Assembly (NCBI GenBank): GCA_033557835.1
Contig: JAWQRO010000054.1
Span: forward strand, 1-64,000
Source: Helochares maculicollis
Taxonomy: Eukaryota > Arthropoda > Insecta > Coleoptera > Hydrophilidae
DNA: 64,000 bases
Direction: 5' to 3'
Shown: positions 33,403-45,680 of the stretch, one piece after another
Position numbering within the stretch: position 1 is the stretch's first letter
Layout: each line of letters begins with the position of its first letter
Translations under genes and position numbers: made by a program
Notes under the pieces: model-generated
Database searches by the model: none
What the model saw: the letters and a program-made list of their open reading frames with translations, nothing else
What the model was told of the DNA's origin: nothing

Positions 33403-34710
33403 CAGGGTTGGGCACTCGATGTGTAGCGCATTCAGAAGGCAATAAATTCGGTTTAAAAAAGTATTTTTATTTATTTTAAAGTACAGAATGTGTGAAAATA
33501 ATCAATAATTCAGAACCAATTTATTTGGTTTCAATATGACCACCTTTTGCCTTGACTATGGCTTTGAGACGATCAAAAAACGAATCGCAAGCTGCCCGAA
33601 TGTGATTTGCCGGTATTTTGGCCCACTCACGAGCAATGGCTTTCTTCAGCGTCTCGAGGTTGGTGTATTTTTTAACTCGGACATTCCTCTCCTGAATGGC
33701 CCATAGAGAATAATCTATTGGATTCGCGTCTGGTGAATTCGAGAGCCATTGTATGGTCGAAATGAAATTCGGAACATTGTTTTTCAGTCATTCTTGGTTT
33801 ACTCGCCCTTTGTAAGACGGTGCCGAGTCTTGTTGAAATGTCTATGGTCTGCGACCAAAATATTTGTCTGCCCAAGGCTTCAAAGCAGCCTCCATAACGT
33901 TTTCCCGATATGTCGCATTTACTTTGGTGTCAGGCTTAATGAAAACGATTGGAGAGCGCCCATCCGCGGTTACAGCGGCCCAAACCATTATTTGTGGCGG
34001 GTGCTACTTTCTGGTGACCAACCGATGGCTCAAATTCTCGAATGAACGTTCGGTCAAGTAAACCCTATAGTTTTGAGAGTTTACAAATTGCTCAATTGGG
34101 AAATTTTTCTCGTCAGAAAACACGATGTTCGGAAATTGACCGCTTTCGGCCAAGCAAAGCAAGTCCTTCGCTCTCTCAAGTCTAACTTGTTGCTACTTTG
34201 GTATAAGATCATGCGCCTTTTGGAACTTGTAAGGCTTAGTCTTGAGCTCATTTTTCAATATGCATCGGATGCTGCGATTGGATATTTTCAGTTCTTTAGC
34301 CATTAAATTGGCACTTCGTCGTGGATTTTGCTCAAGTCGCTTCTTCACTTTTCGAACCATCTCAGATGACGTTGCAGTATTTTGATGACCACCTTCATAG
34401 CGTTTTGCGATGCTACCAATATCATTATAACGAGTTCTGGTGAGATAAACAAACATTTTATTCACTTCGAGGTGTTTGAGATTATGAACAATCGCTGCTT
34501 GTGATTTTCCAGCTAAATATAAAGCAATCACTATTACGTTTGAATTCCGTCACTTATAAATTTTTTTTGGATTCACTTTTGGAAAAATGCTTTTGCACGA
34601 TTGTAAAAAATACTCAGAGCTGTCAGATAGTAAATTTATAAAAAGCTGCTGCCATTGAGACAGCTGCGCAAAAGGTTAAAAAGTAGTAACACTTCTAGTG
34701 CTCAACCCTG
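33403..34710 (-). mobile_element. maT-type (DD37D) Tc1/mariner element, near full length
   Basis: About 1.31 kb. The left end CAGGGTTGGGCACT and the reverse complement of the right end CAGGGTTGAGCACT are inverted repeats differing at one base. TA lies immediately outside both ends (33401-33402 and 34711-34712). It carries one minus-strand transposase pseudogene. Confidence 0.92.
33521..34531 (-). pseudogene. maT (DD37D) transposase pseudogene
   Basis: Minus-strand frame from about 34531 (LYLAGKSQAAIVHNLKHL; no ATG is preserved here, so the true start may lie a little upstream) to GGHIETK with the stop at 33521-33523. N-terminal helix-turn-helix motifs are followed by EMVRKVKKRLEQNPRRSANL, MAKELKISNRSIRCILKNEL and FQKAHDLIPK. 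The C-terminal half has FQQDSAPSYKGRVNQE, NNVPNFISTIQWLS, NSPDANPIDYSLWAIQE and ACDSFFDRLKAIVKAKGGHI. Counting from the Asp of QQDSAP to the Asp of PIDYS gives 37 intervening positions, the DD37D signature of the maT clade. Two conserved Trp codons have become stops (before TFQQD and after RVNQE), each by a G-to-A-type change, and the middle is frameshifted. The element is well preserved otherwise, so it is probably the youngest in the window. Confidence 0.9.
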
Positions 34711-34859
34711 TAGTAAACCGTTGCTTGTAGCCTAATATACAACACTCTTACCGTAAAGTCTATTTGGGAACACCATGAGGCTTTAAAACTGCATTTTAAC
34801 TTATTACAAAAGCATATAAATGACATCGCAGATGCTTTACTTTACAGAGAATCGAACAT

Positions 34860-35690
34860 ACAAAATATATTGTAAACCTTTACTAAGTAGTACCGCTTTA
34901 TCTCCCCTTACCTTAATTTTATTCAAATTGTAAAATTAGACCGCAAACAAATTTTTATCAGGTTCTGTAATAAATCTGCTGAGAAGTTCATCGTGAGTAT
35001 CAGCAAGCTGATTCTTAAAGAGTTGGTAACATCAATGGTATCAATCTAGCAGATTAGTATAATCTTTAGCCTACCACTAAATCTAAGTCATTTCATTGAA
35101 GATTTATTCACTTTAAAAGTTAAATAAGCAAATTTATTTTGGCATAAAAATGACAGATGTATAGTCTTTATACTTTAGACTAAAAATAGAGTCTGTAACG
35201 CTTTATTATCAGCTTTAAAATTACGGCACTTGCCGTTCTTTTACCTCAATTTTGCTACTTGTAGCAGCGAAATATTGTAAAACCACCCCTTCACGTACCC
35301 TGACCGTAAAATGCTCCTTAACTCAGTGTTTAATATAATTTTTTTAAAATAACGGAATGTGATAGAAAATCTTAATATCACTTGCCTCATCTGTTGCATC
35401 AAAGGTGACGTATCCATACCTCTATTAAACCAACCGACATCACTTTAGTTTCAAAAATTCCGGTGTGAGATTTTCTAAATGTACAAGCTTATTCTTCAAA
35501 ATATTCAATAGTGTCTTGTTAACAATATGAATACCTTATAAATACTCTCATAGTTTTTCAATAGAATTTGAAGATTCTTCAGCGGAATCTTTAAGACTCA
35601 AAATCAATTATTCTCTTTTGATGGCAAATTTTTTTAGTACGATTAAATTGTGAGTGTTGTACAATGACTTAAAATCGTTGCTGCTCATGG
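34860..35690 (-). pseudogene. unassigned coding-like fossil
   Basis: One minus-strand frame gives protein-like segments separated by stops: VLKKFAIKRE, LILSLKDSAEESSNSIEKL, GIHIVNKTLLNILKNKLVH, LENLTPEFLKLK, RYGYVTFDATDEASDIKIFY, VKEHFTVRVREGVVLQYFAA, SKIEVKERQVP and, further left, NQLADTHDELLSRFITEPDK. Segments rich in E, K, D and L in one frame are unlike the random translations of the AT-rich flanks. I do not recognise the family. It could be an old transposon or a dead multi-copy gene, but chance is not excluded. It starts about 150 bases beyond the maT element. Confidence 0.3.
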
Positions 35691-37630
35691 GCAAACGCAG
35701 CTGAAATCTTCTGCTAAACATTGAATATGAATTGCTATATGTTTCAGTTTGCATAGCAAACGAGGCAAAAAAATCAAGCAGAGATTTAACTCTAGATTAG
35801 CAGTAAAATACGGAATTGCCAATAAAACCCGCATATAGAAAGCACAATGCGCAAATGTATGTATCTGATTTTTATATCCCAGTTCCAGTGGCACTTGGTT
35901 ACATATAAATTGTAAGTGCTCCTATGCTCCGCTACGGGAAAGATACATACCAGATAAAGTTATGGTTTATGCTGTAGCTCTACTTTTACGGCCTTGTATT
36001 GTTAACATGCTGACAAAAGCATCTCGCTAATTTATAGCATGATTCTTGCGCTCGCTCCACCCTATCCCGCCAAACAATCTGTTTGTCTTTCGCTTTCCGA
36101 CCAGCACACACTTTAACAATAAATAAAATCACGTTTAATTTATTAAGACATATTTAAATGCGTCACAAACATCGACAACTTTTAAAAACTCTTATTGCAA
36201 GAAAAATTAGATAATTGAAAATCGCGTCAATAAATAGTTCTAAAATAAATAGCTGACAGAAAGTAGCGTGAAAAATTGAAACGTGGCAGCAAAATCGGTC
36301 CTGTTATCCAAGTGTGAGTGACTATAATTACTTTTCAAAATTTAAATATTTTCGGAAATTCCGTTGCACGCAGCTATTCACCCCATAGTTGCGGCTGGCC
36401 GTTCTTATAAAATATTCAGACTAACCAGATTAATTTGCACCCCGCATAAAACCGATAGAATTTAACTTTTGGCCTCACGTTGTTGCGCTTTGTGCGGGAT
36501 ATAGGTTGACCGTTATTCCCGATCCTGACTCTTTTTCCCACTCTATATTTCTGCACAAAGCCGGTGGATGGAATCGAATAATTTGCGAGTAAACGGCATC
36601 AACAAATGAATACATACATTTGATGTAACTACCTGCATAACAACCAACCACTCAGAGTGTTTGGTTGCACAACAAGGCGGAGTTGGTCCTTCTATGCCAA
36701 ACTAACTCTATCATACTGCTCCAGCGGAACAATAAGGAATTTATTATGCAATTACTGTAGATGGATTAGAACAAGTTATTAAACTTGGCGTATGTATTCG
36801 TCCTAATAGAACAATAGCCGACTTGTTAAGGAATAGTTTAACAGGAGGAATTTATTTGTGTGGTTAAGATAACATGGGTTTTCATGTATATTCTACTAAA
36901 GCAACAATAAATAAGTAAATGAAACCGCATTTTCAGCCTTACTGGGCAAAAAATGAATTTTTGTAATGTTACTAGTTTCCACCTGTAATTTCTTACACAA
37001 TGATTAGTGACAATGATCGAATTATTAAAGATATAGCGATGTATGTTACATTCCCCTAGACAAAACTAAGGAAGTTCAAACTGAGCCTGCAACAGGATTC
37101 AAGAAGTAAGAGTTTTTAACTGGCGCTCTAAAGTGTGACGCTCTTAATCCTAAAATGCTCATATTTCATAGTACTTAAATAAAACTTTGAAGTACTAGTC
37201 TATCACCAATTAAAATTAATTTATTACTTTATTAGATCATCAGGAGTGCAGTTTGTAGTTGCCAACATTACCATCTTTAAAACATGTGGTTATTTGACAT
37301 TGTTTTGATATTTGAATATTTTAGTTTTTTGTTAAGAATTGTCACATATCTCACATGTAAGGGAAGAAATTATTTAATTTATGTTTACTACTTACAGACA
37401 ATACTAAAATGTTTCAAAACATTTAATTTAATGAAATGGAGCAGTCGAAAGTTTGTACTATTCTAAAGTATCAGCTTTTTTGAGAAATTACGGCATTGCA
37501 GATTGCTTGAAATGTTAATAGTTAATAGGTTCAGTGTTACTATACAACAGATAGTATCAAACTGATTATCTAAATTTTTTACAGGTAAATTAAAGTCTTA
37601 CTAGACAATAAAGAGTATATTTTGGATATA
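35691..37630. other. AT-rich DNA, nothing firm
   Basis: Bases about 36050-36700 are slightly GC-richer and contain TTTAATTTATTAAGA-type motifs. At 36750-36865 a plus frame reads ITVDGLEQVIKLGVCIRP then NRTIADLLRNSL, protein-like but unassigned. Nothing else was seen. Confidence 0.4.
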
Positions 37631-38920
37631 TTGAACGCTCTGGGAGGATCTTCGTATGGCTCGGAACCTGATTGTCTCTCACTGGTGTATTCTAGCCTCG
37701 TCAGATTGCGTCTAGATTTTGTGAGGTTCTAATCAAAGGTGACCAAAAAGGCTTCATACTCTTGATGTACTACAAATCTCGACCCTCAGGCTGATCAATG
37801 GTTATCTTAGATCCTTCCCTTAGATTCCGTCTGCTTTGGCTAACATGTAATTTTGTAGATCAGAAAGGAACAACAAGATTATTGATAAAATAAAAGTGTC
37901 AACAACACAATGAATAAGACTAGATACTAGAACGAACAAATACTTTCTCTGGAAATTGAGGCCTACTAGCTCATTAACACTTTCCGCGAAGATATTTTCA
38001 AACCCCAAAAACCGTTTTGCCATTCAACAAATTGATTGGTTTGGTTTGAGAAAGGGGACTAGAGGGATTGACACTAATCAAGATTTTAATGAATCAATCA
38101 ACTATAATTTCGATGAATATTCTCGTTTTTATACAGATGGATCCAAAGATCTCACTGACAATTCCATAGGATTTAATGTGTATTCTTCAAACCTTTCCCT
38201 CAGTGGAATTCTTCCCTGCGGTCACAGTTTTTTGTCAGTTGAACTGCTGGCAACCCATCAATCCATAAAAAATAAAAAGTGACAGTATTGATATATTGTT
38301 ATATTTTTCGGATTCAAATTCAGCGATGCAGTCCATTGAAAGGTCGGGTATTCATTAAAATTCAAACGTTAAGGATAAAGAGCGATATAGCCGATCTGAC
38401 AAAAAAAAGTAAAGAGTCCCTTTGACTTGGATTTCTGATCAATAGGGAGTTCCAGGCAATGCAAGTACAGATTTGTTAGCAAAAAGGGGTAGAGAGAGTG
38501 TTATTCGCTTACAGTATGGAATTCATTATGCAGACATACTACCTACCTTGAAGGAATAAATTTTCTATAATTTAAAAGTTTTCTAGTTGAAAGTTGCGAC
38601 CATTATGGATAGATGGTACTTATCCTTTCAGGATTAGCCCAGAATATATTCACGACTTAAGGAACTCAGTTTTATTTAGAAAAGAAAGAACGTGATTTTT
38701 AATAAGCTTAGATCAGGTCATTTAATCACTTTAGAATATTTTCATAAAATTAAGAGAAAGGACTCTCCGCTGTGTGAGTGTAGTGAAGTTGGCAATGTAT
38801 CCCATTATTTCTCAAACTGATCTTTGAGAAGAGATATAAATGAAATGGCTTAATGAGAGCCCCCAGGTTTCTTATCTGGCCTACCTGAAAAACATTGAGC
38901 ACAGTGGTTGAGCAAGACTT
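37631..38920 (+). pseudogene. non-LTR retrotransposon 3' remnant (RT end, RNase H, Cys motif)
   Basis: Starts in the C-terminal part of a reverse transcriptase: GGSSYGSEPDCLSLVYSSLV then RLRLDF (37631-37730), the segment that reads like 'Y-S-RLDY' in I/R1-type elements, followed by PLRFRLLWLTCNFV. RNase H begins at about 38120 with FYTDGSK (first catalytic Asp), IGFNVYSSNLSLSG and VELLA. It continues after frameshifts with GNASTDLLAKRGRE at about 38455. The tail KLRSGHLITLEYFHKIK, then DSPLCECSEVGNVSHYF (38700-38815), is the C-terminal Cys/His module. Several stops and shifts show it is dead. The same module order occurs at 19380-19830, but the sequences are clearly different copies. The 5' part is missing, as expected for LINE insertions. 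Confidence 0.8.
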
Positions 38921-40800
38921 AATTGTCAAAGTATACTTCAAATCGCATTGTTTGTCAAAAAGCTAAAAGTGTGTGATCTAGCGTAGATGAGATCCATTAT
39001 AATACGAAATAACAGAGTGGCCAAAAATTTACGTATCTTAGTTTTAAGGACTCTACCGAGATACTATTATTCTGTGTCATAAAAACAGGGACACAGTGTT
39101 TCACGCATAGATCCTTCAATGCGACTTAAGAAAAAACAATTACCGAAGTAGACCATGGTACGACGAAGACCAACACAGGAGCAAAATATTGGGAAAGCTA
39201 ACCATATTAAATGGACAATCAAGACGATTCAATAAATTCATATAATAGTCTAAACACTTTTATGTTGTTGCTGCAGAGCAATGCGTCTAAATTAGTGGGC
39301 AGATCAAACTTACTGCATAGTAGACCAGACGCCACACAAATTATTTTGACAAACCTACTAGAGCCTTTGTCATCCTTTACACATACCCAACTTAGACCCA
39401 ATTCGACTTCTTCTGCAAGATCTTAATCACCACGCGTCAATTTTAGTGACCTTAATGATCCATGGCTTGTTTACACACCTGCCTACACTTCATTTGGTGT
39501 TCTGTTATTTTTCCTAGTTAGGGTCCCATCACCTTCAAGCTCTTTTTAACCCCTTAAATGCTTTGTTATTTTCTGTTCCATCATCCTTGTCACGTAACCC
39601 AATCATTTGATTCCCTAAATCCTTCAGATTTATTTATAGTAGATTTCTTATACAGAGTTTTCAATTCCTCCAGCAAGGCAAGACCGTATTTTCAAGTTAG
39701 AACTAGTAAACGCGCTATCCTGAACCAGATCTCAATTTAGTCATGACGATATAAAAATATCAACAGAATGTTGAAGAATTATCATTTTTACCGTATAGTC
39801 GTGAGTACTGATAGCAGCAGCAAAGAAATTAAAGGAAATTTTCCACATTCTCCAGTGGAAATCAGAGAGATTAAAAAATTTCCAACGGGACACTTATAGC
39901 AAAGAGCTTGACATAATATTTATTTATTTAAGGTACAAAAAAAGCAGGAGCAACTGCTGTTATGAAGATACGACAAAGAAAGATAGCAAGGAGCGTTCTG
40001 GGCTCGCAAGAGGAAATAAGTGTGGAGTAAGGGAGCGCTAAAGTTTGCTAATATGAAATGATATATACCCCGTCGCGGCGCTTTAACAAAAATATTTCAT
40101 TAAATGCTGGCAGGAAGGCATGTCATCACGTTTTGTCGTGGCACCAGGAAAACTCCTACCTCCTGTGAACATACCGCACGAGATGTTTGAAATAACACCC
40201 CTCTTTCGAGCGACGCATTAAATCCGGAAGTTTGTCTACGTGAGAATAAACTATTTGTTTTAGTTACTTACTAGGTAAACTAATAAATTTAATCTTACAC
40301 ACTTAACATACAAGAAGCAAAAATTCTTTGCAATTTAATTTTTAAACCTTGCACTTGGAGTGCAGTTAACAGTTTAGAATGAGCGCCCTAAGGTGCACCA
40401 TTTTATTTCATAAAATTCTAGTTTTGGCTAATATTGTGAATGCTGGAGACATTTGTACCAAAAATTGGAAATATTTCAAAACAATTTAGCATAAAAATGA
40501 AAAATTTACCAGCACAATTTTTTAAAAATTTCGTTCGCATATTTGGATTATATTAACCATTTTGCAAAGATTTTCCAACCCCAATCAATCAATTATTTTT
40601 TCAGTTGCCAAAATAAGAACTATATTTACGCACAAAGAAAAGTCAGGTAGAAGCAATAATTCCTCCATCGAAATATTAAAGGATGTAAATTTAGTTCTCA
40701 GGGTTAAAGTTCCACAAGCGAAAATAAAAACAGAAAACAGCAACTCGTCGCTGGTTGGCGGTTATTAAAGTCAGCAGCTGTGTTAAATTGCAACATTTAA
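38921..40800. other. AT-rich DNA, nothing recognised
   Basis: The first part may include the LINE 3' untranslated tail. A small GC-richer patch lies at 40060-40210. No coding motif was identified. Confidence 0.4.
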
Positions 40801-40983
40801 CGGTTTCGAGAGGCTTTTCTGGGTGCGACGCGGCAGCAAAACTGCTCGGTGGGGCATCTCCAAGGGGTAACGAAATGCAAAAAGTGCTCTAAATAGAGGT
40901 AGCAAAGTGTTGAAAAGGGACGGAGTTGTTTAATGGTGTTGGAATTGGCAAATCTGGGGGCAGAAAATGTCAAAAAAGAGGAG

Positions 40984-41057
40984 AAAGTGCAAAAGGGTGA
41001 GTAACTGCAAAGGGGGTGTAAAAGTGCAAAGGGTCCAGTGAAAGCGCAAAAGGATGA
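40984..41057. repeat. degenerate 18-20 base tandem repeat
   Basis: Four units: AAAGTGCAAAAGGGTGAGT, AACTGCAAAGGGGGTGTA, AAAGTGCAAAGGGTCCAGTG and AAAGCGCAAAAGGATGA. The repeated purine-rich unit explains the open minus-strand frame at 40797-41114. Confidence 0.6.
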
Positions 41058-41563
41058 AAAAAGTAGTAAATCAACGACGCCACCAATAACGTGCAAATTA
41101 TGCAATAAATTCAATTTCCTGCTTTCGTTGCAATTGATATATTAAAGGAAAGCCTGACAAGGTAATAAGAAGAAAACCTGAAAAGTTTAAGCCTCTTTCT
41201 TCCCCGAGTTGAGCCTGTGGAAAAGGTGGAGGCTCTCTCGCACGCTCTACCTACTGCATAATTTATAAAAGTGATCCCTATTTTTAACATGAGAACTTTT
41301 GAAATTACAAAGACACACCTAAAATGAATGATTTGCATTTTTATTGGAACCAGACACGAACACGTTCCGGACGAATTTCACCTTGTTTATAATCTGGGGT
41401 ACCTACCTGCAATTTTCCATACTTTGGGGAAACTTCTTTGCGGACGTCGCGCCGCCAACCGACCCTAAAGTTAGGGGGACGTAAAGAAAACGAACTTTAG
41501 CTCTTTCCCTCTCTCATTCTCTCTACCTCTTATGGCCAGTGCTGATTTTGTTTCGTATTCCCT

Positions 41564-41608
41564 GGCTTGGCCTGGTGGCCTGGCGTGCCCTGATGGCCAG
41601 GCCTAGCC
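41564..41608. repeat. GC-rich inverted repeat (hairpin)
   Basis: Arms GGCTTGGCCTGG (41564-41575) and CCAGGCCTAGCC (41597-41608) pair at 11 of 12 positions around a 21-base loop. The whole is far more GC-rich than its surroundings. Confidence 0.7.
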
Positions 41609-42250
41609 GAAATAAAAAGGACATGGTGCGTAGGTGGCTGGTTGAGGGGTTTTTGGGGGGTGATTCTTGTTGTATATTTAACTTCCTAAAAGGAAACTGT
41701 CAAACTTTGATGTAGTGCGTAGTTTTTCGCACGCAATAGTCCTTGGGATCCTTCAGTTAAATTAGTTGGTCCTTTGAGAGTCATCCGGGAACCTTAACGT
41801 TGCTTGGCGTATTCAATTCGTTTTTATAGCGAAGCAGGGGCGCATCAAACGCTCCGGTACATTTATTAGAATAAAATTTATTATGGACAAGTTTGTCGTA
41901 AACCAAAATTCCTAGGGTGGGAAAGAGGGAGCTAAAAGGCCATCCTTAATGCACTGCAAGTCACAATCAGCGGTGGAATGAATTTTTAATTTGCGTTTGA
42001 ATCCTTTGATTGTTCTCTTTTTTCTTCGGCAAACACTCGAAAACAAGTCGGGGTAGAAAATTGGTCTTATACATGGAAAATCACGAACAAAGGACGAAGA
42101 ATATTAACTATACGTGGTATATTAACTTTACTCAACAAAATCAATAAGGTGCACTATGTATTAAGCACACACTACATACATAGACATTCATATAGACGCG
42201 GGCGGGGGTGGAGAGTCGAACGGGTTGAAGGGGATCATTAAATATAGCTT

Positions 42251-45200
42251 ATGTATAAGCGCAATGGGGCGACCTTCCTTATTGACTGAACATATTGTTT
42301 CTATTAAAAATTAATAAAACGATAAGTTGCTTTGCTCAGATTTTAGACAGGGCGATTAAATTATGTTAGAATAACGACCTTTTAAAAAACCTTCGATATT
42401 TGAAATCTACAAACCTTTAGAGCCATGTACTAAATGCACACCATATTTTAGAGTAAATGAGTTTAAAAATGATGTGAGAGTTGAACACGATTTCAAACCC
42501 TGGTTAACCTTAAATGAAGTGCACATGAAACATTAAATTTAGCAACTCGATCGCTTCTACAGCTGAATGTTTTTATTAGATCAGTACCATTGCATAGAAA
42601 GAAATAATCGTTTATAAGGCTATATACTTCATTTTAAGTAAATAGTTCAGGCTGTGCTAAATTTTTTTTATATTAAATAGTATTTACCTACAGATTCATT
42701 AGTTTGTCTTCACATTAAATGGAACTCCTCAAATTGGGCATTATGTCGTTTGATGTGTTATGTAGCGATTTCCATTCGAAGTATATTATTATTATTTTAT
42801 TATTAATTATTATTTTAAACATTTTTACGCGAATCCACCAAACCATTTTAGATCAATTAATTGTTTTGAGCTATACATTAATCTTTATTGGCGTTTATAA
42901 ATGTAGACCTAAACCTTAATTTTAACTCGAGATACATCTTAGCACAAAAATTTTACCTAAAACATGATATTCACAAGGTTTGGATGAAGTATTGTAATAA
43001 TATTACACGTTTGGAAAAGAATCTATGTGGAAAAATTAGAAGGTTATTAAACATTTTACAATTTTAGCAAATTAATATACGACATTGCTCTGAATTAAAT
43101 GTGCTTCTGCGTATTATTATATCGCGCTAACATATACTAAATTCATATTTTCAAATACGAGATGCCGGTTTTCATGAGTTTCTAAAGTGCAGCTAACTTA
43201 ATATGTTCTTCTACTGGTTTTTTCTGCAGCATTATCTCAGTTATTTCTTAGTTTAAGAGATAAAATCTATTCAAAACTAGTAAGTAGTAGCATTCTTGCA
43301 CTTCCGGTTATATCATATATATTTAAGCCCAAAAAAACTAGAACAATATCTGGAAAAAATATATTTTTAGATTATGAATCTATTCTTACGAGAATCAGTT
43401 TATATGCATAAAATTATCGAAAAACTATCATTATTCGGGATTACATGTGCTAAAATATATCATGTCGTGGAGGACATCGTTTCGTTACCCATACAAATAT
43501 GTAGGAAATTCAAGAAAACAAAATCGAACATGACTGAAAAAATACTTTTGCAGATAATGAGCAGGATTTGATCGAGTTTTTTAATATACCTTGATTCCTG
43601 ATTCCTGATTCCTGATTCCTTTATTATATTATTATACCTCTTTGGGTAGATACCATAAGCAAATATTAAATATCGTTTGAGTGGTAAATCAAAATGCTGT
43701 AGACAATTATAAAGAAGCTTATAAATATTGTAGAACTTAAATTCAAAATTGATATATAGTATATAGTGTTTGCGAATCGCATTTTCTTGTTAGTTATTGA
43801 TATCCAGAAAAATGAGCAAATTTTTATAACCAAAGCTTAACGTGTATTTATACTAATGTACTTGCTAATTTGGTTGAGATGTATCTTTTTTGATAACAGA
43901 TTCTAGATGTCTCTTTTTAATAATCCTGAGGGACAAAACACAACCATAAACATTTATCTAGATGAACTGAACTTAGTTTCCTTCTCTGATGGACTCTTTT
44001 GATACTGGCATAATTTTTCTGTGACGTGCGACTTTGCTACAATTAACTAAAAAGGTATGTGGAAACATAAGAAGACGCAATAGTTGTTAGAATTATTGTC
44101 TATGTAATATTTACATGCAAATAGCGTGAGCTCCTGCCGAAAAGGAGGAATCAAAAGAACAACGTAATTTTTTTCTTTTCATATATTCATACCGCAAGCA
44201 GTCCAAAACTATCGTTATAAAAGAAATAGCAGTTAGCAAAGAATATAGGACACTTAGAAATGAAGAAAGTGTGGTTTCACAATCTCTTCACAGCTGAATT
44301 AAACATTTATTCTATCTTAGTATCTATAAGATGTGAACTATTTGAAATAAGTTAAAATACAGTAGATTATTATTATATAATTATCAATGTAGAAATATAA
44401 AAATAAATTGCTATGAACTAATATGCTTTATTTCTGGTTTAAAAACATATGAATCGTATCCCTTTTCACCACAATGAATTGAAGGATATTCAGTATTAGA
44501 TAATACATGCGACTCGTAAGTTTTCTACAAAAAATTAAAATATCAATTTTGTTACTTGTATATTAGTTGTTCACTTGTTATTATTTCTCTCGGATAAATT
44601 CATAAAGAGCAAACTGAAGGCTTAAATCTTCTACTGAAGGACTTGCTTCTTAAGTTATTAGAATCTAAAATCTTCAATATATCTTTGAGCGATGGAGTTC
44701 TTTGTGTAAGCTGCAGTAAGATGCTTCTTTTTTTGTATTTCCTACTGCTCTTCTACTTTATCCTTTTATCTATTTAATTCTATTAAATGACGCCAATTTG
44801 ACATGATGATACCTTTAAATTAAAAGTATTTAAAATACCAACCCCTTTACTTAGTACTCCTGGCGTCACTATCTTAGGCATGAAAATATAACAATTCCAA
44901 TTATTTAGCAATGTAATCGGCTAACTATATTAAATATTGAAGAAGTACTAATAGCACAATAAATATCTGTCAATGTGACAAGAAATATAATTTGAATAAA
45001 TACACTAAAAATGTTAAGTTTGCTATTGCTTACTTCTAGCATTTTTGTTTACATATGAAATATTTTATGTGTTACGGTATTGCAGAGAAAATACAAATGA
45101 ACGATAAAGAAGGTAGGTGTCTACAAAGCGGTTTAAATTCAGTGTGAAAAATATAAAATTTAGTTTATTATAATGATATATATGCTATCTCAAAGTAGAC

Positions 45201-45680
45201 AAATTTTCAAGGACTTAGTTTTGATATGATAAATGAAAAAGAAGTCATGCCTAATATATAGTTAACTGGTAGAAAATTACTGGTAAAATTAAGAGCCTTA
45301 ATTTCTTATTGACGACCTAGACGACAAAACTTGTAGCTCTACTCTATAAAAGATGTACTTCTTGTGCGCAAATCTCAGTCAGTAGCTATTAAAATAAAAA
45401 ACCAATAATAACACAAAATATTAACAAAAGAGCTCTCTGCAAACTGTTAGTTTTGATTTCAAATCCTTCTTGAAGCTATTTTCGGTTTGGCTTCAAAAGC
45501 TTGACAAAAACCCATTAAAAATGTAACGATCAAATACTGACTACATTAAAAAATACATAAATATGATACACAAATTAATAAAAACTTCTTAATATGAAAC
45601 TGCTAAAAACGATTTAGAAATAGTATAAGTTTTAAAACTAGCAGCTGAAAACGACAGAAAATGTGGTTGTTCGTTCCAAT
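42251..45680. other. AT-rich DNA with one small tandem repeat
   Basis: Four perfect TGATTCC units run from 43592 to 43619. The rest is very AT-rich with chance frames only. Confidence 0.5.

Larger units (their letters stand above)
40801..42250. promoter_or_regulatory. GC-richer island with CTCTCT run, GCCAT cores and a GC-rich hairpin
   Basis: Contains a purine-rich degenerate tandem repeat at 40984-41057, a CTCTCT-type run at about 41505-41530 (GAGA-factor type), two ATGGC cores (reverse complement GCCAT, the core of the Pho site) near 41532 and 41593, and a strong GC-rich inverted repeat at 41564-41608. This combination recalls a Polycomb response element or boundary element of flies. That is inference from motifs, and the Pho sites match only at the core. 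Confidence 0.25.

Noticed and set aside
33749..34306. Plus-strand frames of 65-98 codons
   Set aside because: Antisense shadows of the maT transposase.
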